Positions 18,623 to 25,734 of a stretch of DNA of 51,990 bases are shown here, piece after piece. The DNA comes from Collinsella sp. 4_8_47FAA. Its GTDB lineage: Bacteria; Actinomycetota; Coriobacteriia; Coriobacteriales; Coriobacteriaceae. A program made the translations under genes and the position numbers. Position 1 is the stretch's first letter; each line of letters begins with the position of its first letter. Under the pieces are notes generated by a model. It searched no databases and was not told the DNA's origin. It was given only the letters and a program-made list of their open reading frames with translations. Location of the stretch: assembly GCF_000763055.1 (NCBI RefSeq), contig NZ_KN214137.1, forward strand, positions 151,314-203,303, read 5' to 3'.

Positions 18623-20356
18623 CTAGCCGAGCCAAGCGCCATTACTAGCAAAAGAGTATTTCACCCCATCGATTTCTTGAACACCCGTAGTCATAGCGTG
18701 CGTCGAGGGGTCAAGCCAGTACCAGGCGCCGCCGACGTAGGCCCAGCCGGAGGTGAGGGCGCCGGAGCTCGTCGCGTAGTACCATGTGCCGCCGTCGAGG
18801 ACCCATCCGGTCGCCATCGAGCCGGAGCCGTTGAACCAGTACATGGAGCCGTTGCACCCATGGAGCCCGGTGGCCATGGCGTGCGTCGAGGGATCGAGCC
18901 AGTACCACGTACCGTTTAAGTTGAGCCAGCCGGAGGCGAGGGCGCCGGAGCCCGTCGCGTAGTACCAGGTGCCGCCGTCGAGCACCCAGCCGGTCGCCAT
19001 GGCGCCGGAGGCGTTGAACCAGTACGCTGCGCCGTTGCACGCGTGGAGGCCCGTCGCCATGGCGCCGCCCGCGTCGGGCTCGAGCCAGTACCAGGAGCCG
19101 CCGGTGTAAAGCCAGCCGGTCGAGGCGATACCGTCAGCGAACCAGTACCAGGAGCCGTCGACGAGGCCCCAGCCGTTAAGGGGGCCGCAGTTGCCGAAGT
19201 AGCGGCGGACGCCCTGCGCGTCCGCCTGGTAGCCCGTCAGCATGGCCCCCGTCCGGGCGTCGAAGCAGTAGGGCACGCCGCCGACGGATACGGGGCCGCG
19301 CGCCAGCGCGCCGGAGCCCGTCGCGTAGTACCAGGTCCCGCCGTCGAGGACCCATCCGGTCGCCATCGCGCCGGAGGAGTTGAACCAGTACAGGGAGCCG
19401 TTGCACTCGTGGAGCCCGGTGGCCATTACACCGCCCGCGTCGGGGTCGAGCCAATACCAGGCTCCGCCCTGGCGCAACCATCCGGTATACGCTTTGCCGT
19501 CAGAGGTTGCGTAATACCAAGTGCCCTCTTTTAACTGCCAGTAATAAAGAGAGACATCAACATACGCGTAATTCATATCAACGTTTCCGCTAATACCAGA
19601 AACTTTTCCGCGGCTTGTATACTGCCAAAAGCTGTAACTGCCGGTATAGTGACATTGGGAGTTGTATTGAGCAATCCAATGATCCCAAGAACCGCTCTTA
19701 AATACAGGGTCGGTCAATATATTGTTAAACCAATTTAGGTTTGCATAAATGCCTGGCTTATATCCAGCACTAGAAATCTTATTACAGAATGTCTGAGCTC
19801 TAGATGCAATTCCGGATTGACGACCATCTGCAATAATTGTCTTGTCCTCAAGATCGTAATACACCGGTAGCCTAGGATTGTGCCCCGATAGGCAGTCAAT
19901 CACCATGGACGCCTCATCGGCTGCCTGTTGATTATCAAAAGCATATGAATAGATATAGACGCCGTAAGGAATTCCGAGTCGCTCGCACTCAGAAATATTT
20001 CGATTAAATTGATAGTCAACTCGACCGCCCCAAGATGGAGCGCCAAATCCAACACGCAGAATAGCGAAATCGATACCAGAAGCCTTAACAGCATTCCAGT
20101 CAATACGTCCTTGATGCTCACTGACATCGATGCCCTGCGCCGTAGCCCCATCGGGAAGAATGTCCATGGACAATAAGGCTATTCCATCTTCTTCGGAAGA
20201 AGCATCCTCTGCGACCAATTGTCCATCCTCATAACGCCAGGAATTCTCAACTAGGGACCGCGCAGCTTCCGCGTTCGAAGGAAAAACAAACACAGAAATG
20301 GGCGCAAGGACCATCAGCACCAACAATGCCGAAAATAACTTAAGATGTTTGCTCAT
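18623..20356 (-). CDS. GH25 lysozyme with C-terminal choline-binding repeats
   Basis: 577 aa. Signal peptide 1-31, a 40-residue linker, then a glycoside hydrolase 25 domain (about 74-270): GIDVSEHQGRIDW with Asp77, the acidic pair in VYYDLED (Asp168, Glu170), and WQYTSRGKVSGISGNVDMN. Aromatic repeats fill the C-terminal half. It should cleave the MurNAc-GlcNAc bond of peptidoglycan, like pneumococcal or phage Cpl-1-type lysozymes. Among the five enzymatic repeat proteins here, this is the only one with the catalytic domain first. The ATG at 20356 has GAGG five nt upstream. About half of the repeat region is the GC-rich block shared with the neighbouring C39 gene. Confidence 0.92.
   Translation of the reverse strand: MSKHLKLFSALLVLMVLAPISVFVFPSNAEAARSLVENSWRYEDGQLVAEDASSEEDGIALLSMDILPDGATAQGIDVSEHQGRIDWNAVKASGIDFAILRVGFGAPSWGGRVDYQFNRNISECERLGIPYGVYIYSYAFDNQQAADEASMVIDCLSGHNPRLPVYYDLEDKTIIADGRQSGIASRAQTFCNKISSAGYKPGIYANLNWFNNILTDPVFKSGSWDHWIAQYNSQCHYTGSYSFWQYTSRGKVSGISGNVDMNYAYVDVSLYYWQLKEGTWYYATSDGKAYTGWLRQGGAWYWLDPDAGGVMATGLHECNGSLYWFNSSGAMATGWVLDGGTWYYATGSGALARGPVSVGGVPYCFDARTGAMLTGYQADAQGVRRYFGNCGPLNGWGLVDGSWYWFADGIASTGWLYTGGSWYWLEPDAGGAMATGLHACNGAAYWFNASGAMATGWVLDGGTWYYATGSGALASGWLNLNGTWYWLDPSTHAMATGLHGCNGSMYWFNGSGSMATGWVLDGGTWYYATSSGALTSGWAYVGGAWYWLDPSTHAMTTGVQEIDGVKYSFASNGAWLG
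18903..19423 (-). repeat. High-GC repeat block, copy 2 (in the GH25 gene)
   Basis: Partner of 17490-18010. The same order of repeat units is kept in frame in a different protein, so the block was exchanged as a multi-repeat cassette rather than by single-repeat expansion. The boundaries are read by eye and approximate. Confidence 0.85.
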
Positions 20357-20618
20357 GTAAACCTCGTCATTCGTTCTTGTTTGCGTCTAGCTTACAGCAT
20401 GGCTGTGAAAGATTCCCGAACATCCAACTGGACAAGGCGCCATCTAGGACGACAAATAACTGCACGCAATACCACAATGTAAACAAGAACTTCCCAGCAG
20501 GGTGAAACCAAGGACTCCTGGTCCCTACTCTTTGCCCAAAGAATGCCGACATCAGTTAGCTTTCAAACCAGATGTCAAAAAGGCAGGGGGCCCAGAGAGT
20601 CCCCTACAACTCGGAATT

Positions 20619-22646
20619 CTAACGAATCAATATTACTTTCGATGGACCCAAAGCAGTCAAACCAGAAATACGGTTTCCATAACCGTCACTATGCCAAAAC
20701 AAGTTTTCGCTCGGCGAATTGCCCCAGAAAAAGCCAATGTGGCTATCGTCCGCATATGGGTTGTAAGGATTGAAGAACACAATGTCCCCCTTACGAGCCA
20801 AACCGCTACGTAACAACTCATCAATAGAGTTGAAATAAGTCACGTTTGCGCACGTATCGATAGCGTAGCCGTACCAACGATAAGCGTTAACGCAGCCGCC
20901 CCTTCCGGGACCACCACTCCAAGGGGAATGGCTCTGCTCGGCGGCAATTGGAGCTAAATCCCCGCCTGCTTTCATATATGCATGCGATACAAATCCGCCG
21001 CAGTTCATACCGGTATACCCGTCCCAACGAGGATCACCCTTTGGATGCATGCATGATTCTTGGCTAAGATGCGTATCATAGCGTGTTCCACGGTAATAGC
21101 CATCGTTCTCGTGGCTCATAAGCCAATTGACCAGGCTGGACCTATTAACCCCTAAAACAGAACCAGACGTATTCAACCATGCACCACTTGCATTGAAGTA
21201 ATAGTCAACGCCATCGATTTTCAGCCACCCGTTAGCAAACATGGCGCCCGAAGGCTGGAGCCAGTACCACGTACCGCCGTCATTAAGCCATCCAGTTTTC
21301 ATCTTGAATGTGGAAGGATCCATCCAATACCACGCGCCGTTGACATATTGCCAACCAGACTTAAGGACACCATTGGAAGATGTGTAGTACCAAGTGTTGT
21401 CGCTTTCGTCAGAAGCGTCATTCGACATAATCCAACCAGATGCCACATTAACGACACCGTTTGCGTCCGCATAGAAAACCGAGTCTCCAATATGAATTGT
21501 ACCTGGCAATGAAGACAAGTCGGCACGATCAGCGATTACGGGAGATCCATCAGATGAAGTAGGCAACGGCTCGCTCAGTGCTCCAGACGAATTCGCCCAT
21601 GAAATACCGTCGCTCAAGTTGATCCAGCACGAAGATGCCATCGCACCGGAATCATAAGAATAATAGCGCGTGTCGCCTACCGTATATTCACCAGTACGCA
21701 TTGCGCCGGATACATCATCAAGGTAATACCAGGCGCTTCCGGACTTTATCCATCGCCCTCGTTGAATTGCTCCGTTTGATGCGGCGTAGTACCAAGTATC
21801 ATCAGCAAGTGCCCAGCCTGTTGCCATGGCACCTGAACTCGTAAGGAAATAGGAGGATGTACCCACTTGCACAAAGCCCGTGAGCATAATATGGCTTCCT
21901 GGATCCAGGTAATACCAAGAATTCCCTAGAAGTAACCAGCCTCCATGCAGCAAGCCGTTGGAGTCAGCGTAATACCAGTTGTTGTCAATAAGCGCCCACT
22001 GGGAGGAGAGCATGGCCCCCGAACTGTTAAAGATATAAGAGGTGCCATTACATTCTTTCAGCCCGGTGGCCATAGAACCATCTGCAGGATCAAGCCAGTA
22101 CCAACGACCCCCATCCGAGAGCCAGCCCTTTACCAGAGCGCCAGAGCCGGAGAAATAACGCCAAGCAGAAGTGGAGCCCGTAGAATCTAGGTACCAGCCG
22201 ACACGCATTGCACCCGAAGAGGAGAATCCATAAGTCGCACCCCCGACTTGGACCAATCCATCCTGAGCCATTCGACCTTCGTCGTCGAACCAGTACCAGC
22301 TACCGTTTATATGTCTCCAAGAGGAAACAGCGATCGTTCCGTCGGACAAGCCCCAACGCCAAAAACCAGCCCCTTCTTCGGGTGATATCCACCCCTGATG
22401 CCAAACAATTTGATTCGAAACCTCAGAAGGGGTCTCATTATCCACCTGAGAGTTCTGCTCGACAGCGAAGGTCGAATCGCGCTGAGCATCAATGGCTGAC
22501 TCAACAGAAGCAATAGCAACGTTAGATGCGGAACCTTCGTCAGTGTTATTCGAATCAAGGGCGTATAACATCGAGGGCGAACTCAAAAGGAGCCCCAAAG
22601 AAACAAGGCCGGAAAAGACCAGCACCCCGAATGAGCATTTCTTCAT
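20619..22646 (-). CDS. Choline-binding-repeat protein with C-terminal NlpC/P60-like domain
   Basis: 675 aa. The signal peptide MKKCSFGVLVFSGLVSLGLL to YALD argues for the ATG at 22646 rather than the GTG at 22667. Aromatic repeats occupy about residues 60-485. The C-terminal 180 residues contain GMNCGGFVSHAY with a probable nucleophile Cys549, DSHIGFFWG with His636 and a further His652 (FWHSDG), the order found in NlpC/P60-type papain-fold peptidases. This head is clearly different from that of the 11266-13437 protein (little shared sequence outside the motifs). It probably cuts a peptidoglycan peptide or amide bond; the precise bond is unknown. Confidence 0.8.
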   Translation of the reverse strand: MKKCSFGVLVFSGLVSLGLLLSSPSMLYALDSNNTDEGSASNVAIASVESAIDAQRDSTFAVEQNSQVDNETPSEVSNQIVWHQGWISPEEGAGFWRWGLSDGTIAVSSWRHINGSWYWFDDEGRMAQDGLVQVGGATYGFSSSGAMRVGWYLDSTGSTSAWRYFSGSGALVKGWLSDGGRWYWLDPADGSMATGLKECNGTSYIFNSSGAMLSSQWALIDNNWYYADSNGLLHGGWLLLGNSWYYLDPGSHIMLTGFVQVGTSSYFLTSSGAMATGWALADDTWYYAASNGAIQRGRWIKSGSAWYYLDDVSGAMRTGEYTVGDTRYYSYDSGAMASSCWINLSDGISWANSSGALSEPLPTSSDGSPVIADRADLSSLPGTIHIGDSVFYADANGVVNVASGWIMSNDASDESDNTWYYTSSNGVLKSGWQYVNGAWYWMDPSTFKMKTGWLNDGGTWYWLQPSGAMFANGWLKIDGVDYYFNASGAWLNTSGSVLGVNRSSLVNWLMSHENDGYYRGTRYDTHLSQESCMHPKGDPRWDGYTGMNCGGFVSHAYMKAGGDLAPIAAEQSHSPWSGGPGRGGCVNAYRWYGYAIDTCANVTYFNSIDELLRSGLARKGDIVFFNPYNPYADDSHIGFFWGNSPSENLFWHSDGYGNRISGLTALGPSKVILIR

Positions 22647-22726
22647 AGCAGCACGGTATCCAATCACGCAGCGACCCCGTCACCTCAGGGCAACGGGGTC
22701 TCAATCAAAACTAACTCAGTAATGTG

Positions 22727-23983
22727 CTAGCCAATTTGCTGGCAGTTTTTGCACTCTCGTGAAGCACCACGCCTCTGGGCCTCCTGAATAGAGATCCGCG
22801 AATAGCCCTTTGCGTCCTTACCAACGGTACGGCACTTATGCGTATGGTAAACATTGCTACCGTTCTTATACCAAACTAGGCCGTAGCCCGGAATCCACTT
22901 ACCGTCCTCGCCGACATAATAGGAGCCGATCCAGGCATTAGTAGCCATGGCACCGGAAGACTGGAGGTAGTAGTCGCCGACCCAGGAGTCGTGGGCCATA
23001 GCGCCGGAACCGCTAAAGTAGTACCAGGCGCCGCCGATCTGACGCCAGCCGGTGGCCATCACGCCGGAATCGTCGAACCAGTACCAAACTCCACCAACGT
23101 TGGCCCAAGAGTTAGAGGCCATAGCGCCCGAACCTCCGAGCCAATACCACGTGCCGCCATTGCTGAGCCAGCCGGTTACCATGGCGCCCGAACCACTCGC
23201 ATAGTACCAAGAGCCACCTGCCAAGAACCAGCCGGTAGCCATCGCGCCGGAATCGCCGAACCAGTACCAGGAGCCGCCCAGGCTGCGCCAGCCGTTAGCA
23301 ACCATGGCGCCCGAGCCATCGAGGTAGAACCACGTACCGCCGATATTGAGCCAGCCAGTGACCATCGCACCGGAAGCGTTGGCGTAGTACCACGTCCCCG
23401 AAACGTTGATCCAGCCGGTCAGCATGACACCATACTCGTCGAAAAAATACCAAGTTCCACCGATATTATGCCAACCGGTCAGCAGTTCGCCACTGAAGGT
23501 CGCATAGAACCACTTTCCATAGATGGAGTCATAGAGCCAGCCGCTATGCTGCATGCGGCCATCGGCGTTGGCACCAGGGGTGTTCAGGAAGTAGTTCTTG
23601 CCGTCAATCTGAACTCGGCCGTATGCCATATCATGGCTTTCGGGGTAAAAGTAATACTTGTCCCCACCGATAGACTGCCAGCCCGACACCGCGATCCCGT
23701 CAGCGCCAAAATAGTACCAGACAGCTTCGTATTCGTTATGCCACTGGTTCGTGACCATGGCGCCAGTTTCGGGATCGAAATAGCGAAGGTTGCCGTCCTC
23801 GCACCGAACGAGTCCAGTCTTCGGACGACCGTCGGAACACCATTCCGTAATCGGTCCACCGTCTCCGCCACCGCCAGCAATATCAGCAAATGAGGGCACC
23901 GGGGCAACCGTCATGCAGGCAGCGGCAAATGCAACAACTCCCAGCACTGTTAGTCCGCGCCATCTTTCTCGAAGGTTTTTCAT
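22727..23983 (-). CDS. Choline-binding-repeat protein without enzyme domain, Cys/His C-terminus
   Basis: 418 aa. Signal peptide 1-33 (ending SFA), a glycine-rich linker, then wall-binding repeats to about residue 370. No catalytic domain is visible. The last 40 residues have His380, His382, Cys384 and, after a helix-like stretch (SIQEAQRRG), Cys411-x2-Cys414. This arrangement resembles the small putative metal-binding tail seen on some secreted nucleases and wall proteins (YHxxxC...I...A...G..xC..C). It could be an adhesin or a regulator of the other wall enzymes; that is a guess. The ATG at 23983 has AAAGGAT five nt upstream. Codons are more GC-rich than in the older repeat genes. Confidence 0.8.
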   Translation of the reverse strand: MKNLRERWRGLTVLGVVAFAAACMTVAPVPSFADIAGGGGDGGPITEWCSDGRPKTGLVRCEDGNLRYFDPETGAMVTNQWHNEYEAVWYYFGADGIAVSGWQSIGGDKYYFYPESHDMAYGRVQIDGKNYFLNTPGANADGRMQHSGWLYDSIYGKWFYATFSGELLTGWHNIGGTWYFFDEYGVMLTGWINVSGTWYYANASGAMVTGWLNIGGTWFYLDGSGAMVANGWRSLGGSWYWFGDSGAMATGWFLAGGSWYYASGSGAMVTGWLSNGGTWYWLGGSGAMASNSWANVGGVWYWFDDSGVMATGWRQIGGAWYYFSGSGAMAHDSWVGDYYLQSSGAMATNAWIGSYYVGEDGKWIPGYGLVWYKNGSNVYHTHKCRTVGKDAKGYSRISIQEAQRRGASRECKNCQQIG

Positions 23984-24307
23984 ACGACATCCTTTCTCCG
24001 AGATTTAAGGCTCTCTTAAGTTATTTTTAAACTATCAATTCAGTATTTCAACGGGAAATCGATAAAAGGTGTCTTTGTGACTGCAATTTAAATATGAGTC
24101 GCCACACCTCAACCGTTACGCTGAATAGCTTCTAAGGCAAACTTAGCGCATGAACGAACTGATTAAACGAGTGAACTGATTAATAAAGCAACAAAATACA
24201 AACCTTGGTCATCAATCACATCTACCGCGGGCCGATAACGCCCGCCTAATGTGCTGCGATATAATCAATCTCACTAAATGCCAAATCAGCAAGCCGAAGG
24301 AGCTAAC
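23984..24307. other. Divergent intergenic region with a promoter element for the DUF4869 pair
   Basis: 324 bp with no supported coding frame. A perfect TATAAT at 24260-24265 lies 43 nt before the DUF4869 start; no good -35 hexamer is present at 16-18 nt. A 6-bp GC stem (GCGGGC at 24227-24232, GCCCGC at 24240-24245) sits just upstream of it and could bind a regulator. Confidence 0.4.
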
Positions 24308-24757
24308 GTGCTAACAATTCACTATGGTGATATGGAAAACGTTATCTACAACACGTCGGTTTACTTCGATAACGTCTATTCGCCCCAGTGGTTTCAAGAC
24401 TCCTTTGCCCAAAGGGTCATTAAATCCATCGATAAAGGCACCGTGGTAGGCCCCAATGCAATCGATACCAAGATTCTAGGCGTCATTCCTCCCGAGAAAC
24501 TATCCAGCGGCACCAAAACACTACTGCTTATGTACTTTATGCCGCAGAATATATATAACGCCTCAAATTGCGGTGATAATTGCGCCTACTGGATTCTGAG
24601 GATCGCCGCGCAAAAGGATCTAACAATCAATCTCTACCATTTAATGGATTTCGGAAACGGAAAATTCACGGCTGCCATTGCGAACACAGGCGATGTCGTT
24701 CACACGATGTTTGACCTTGTCCCCATAGCTGGAAAATGCCTAAGGGAGAACTCCTGA
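24308..24757 (+). CDS. DUF4869 domain protein
   Basis: 149 aa from the GTG at 24308 with AAGGAG six nt upstream; an ATG at 24278 in the same frame has no start signal. The sequence LTIHYGDMENVIYNTSVYFD, LSSGTKTLLLMYF and CGDNCAYWILRIAAQKDLTI matches the DUF4869 pattern, a soluble family of unknown function found mainly in gut Firmicutes and Actinobacteria. A CGDNC pair of cysteines is central. It overlaps the following ATPase gene by one base (TGATG), so the two products are made together and probably act together. Confidence 0.75.
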   Translation: MLTIHYGDMENVIYNTSVYFDNVYSPQWFQDSFAQRVIKSIDKGTVVGPNAIDTKILGVIPPEKLSSGTKTLLLMYFMPQNIYNASNCGDNCAYWILRIAAQKDLTINLYHLMDFGNGKFTAAIANTGDVVHTMFDLVPIAGKCLRENS

Positions 24758-25734
24758 TGCGCGGATCATACAAGGTAACTATTCAAAATAACCGGGTTCA
24801 GTTTAAACTGACCATCAATCGAAATCTGACCATCATCCAAGGCAACAGTGCTACAGGCAAGACAACTTTGCTTGAAATGGTGGCAGCTCACGAAGATCTT
24901 GGGGCACAAAGCGGCGTAACAGTAAGTTGCAAAGTGCCCTGTAAAACAATATCTGGAAAATATTGGCGCAGAGATCTCCAAGAAATTTCCAGCAGTATTG
25001 TATTTATTGATGAGGGCAATACTTTTGTTCGATCAAGAGAATTTGCCCATGAAGCAAAACGTAGCTCAAACTACTACGTAATCGTCGCCAGAGAGTCACT
25101 GCGTCAACTGCCCTATAGCGCTGATGAAATCTACGGTCTTAAGAACACCAACCGAACCACAACGAAGTATCCCGTTTACTCTCGTGTCTACACCTCTACA
25201 TATCGTATTTACGGTGATACTGATTTTAGAGGCGAGAGGCCCGAGCTTGTCATCGTCGAGGACACAAATTCGGGCTACGAATTCTTCAGTTTGCTATGCA
25301 AAAAGAGCAGCATTAAGTGCATCAGCGCGGGAGGAAAATCAAACATTTGCAACTGCATTATGGACGCACCGGAAAACGACATCCTCGTGATTGCCGACGG
25401 CGCCGCCTTTGGACCAGAAATTGCGGAAGCAGCTGCTCTATTGCGCCGAAAGAACATCAAGCTATTCCTACCGGAATCGTTTGAATGGCTCGTGTTGAAG
25501 TCGGGATTATTCAACAGCAAACACATTAAGGACATGCTGCTTAACCCCGCTGAACATATCGAAAGCTCAAAGTTCTTTAGCTGGGAGAAGTTCTTTACTG
25601 CAGAACTCATCGAATGCTCACGAGACACACGTTTTCGATATGACAAGAGCTGCTTGAACGAGGAGTACTTGAACCCCACCGCTCTTGCGGCTCTTGAAGA
25701 TACTTTGCCGGAACTTGGCATTACTTCGCACTAA
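24757..25734 (+). CDS. P-loop ATPase with a possible Toprim-like C-terminal half
   Basis: 325 aa from the ATG at 24757 (GGGAG eight nt upstream). Walker A is GNSATGKTTL (residues 29-38) and a Walker B-like strand is SIVFIDEGN (81-88). Only about 45 residues separate them, and no ABC signature or coiled coil is visible, so this is not a normal SMC/OLD ATPase. The C-terminal half has ELVIVEDTNSGYEFF (Glu168, Asp169), a glycine-rich SAGGKSN and ILVIADGAAFGPEI, which together recall the order of Toprim acidic motifs, though the second aspartate of DxD is missing. Coupled to DUF4869. Function unknown; a defence or stress role is a hypothesis. Confidence 0.65.
   Translation: MRGSYKVTIQNNRVQFKLTINRNLTIIQGNSATGKTTLLEMVAAHEDLGAQSGVTVSCKVPCKTISGKYWRRDLQEISSSIVFIDEGNTFVRSREFAHEAKRSSNYYVIVARESLRQLPYSADEIYGLKNTNRTTTKYPVYSRVYTSTYRIYGDTDFRGERPELVIVEDTNSGYEFFSLLCKKSSIKCISAGGKSNICNCIMDAPENDILVIADGAAFGPEIAEAAALLRRKNIKLFLPESFEWLVLKSGLFNSKHIKDMLLNPAEHIESSKFFSWEKFFTAELIECSRDTRFRYDKSCLNEEYLNPTALAALEDTLPELGITSH

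Noticed and set aside
9154-23983. Regularly spaced short repeats that might suggest CRISPR
   Set aside because: They are in-frame coding repeats of about 60 bp that vary in sequence, keep Trp/Tyr/Gly positions and lie in genes with signal peptides; no constant repeat with unique spacers.
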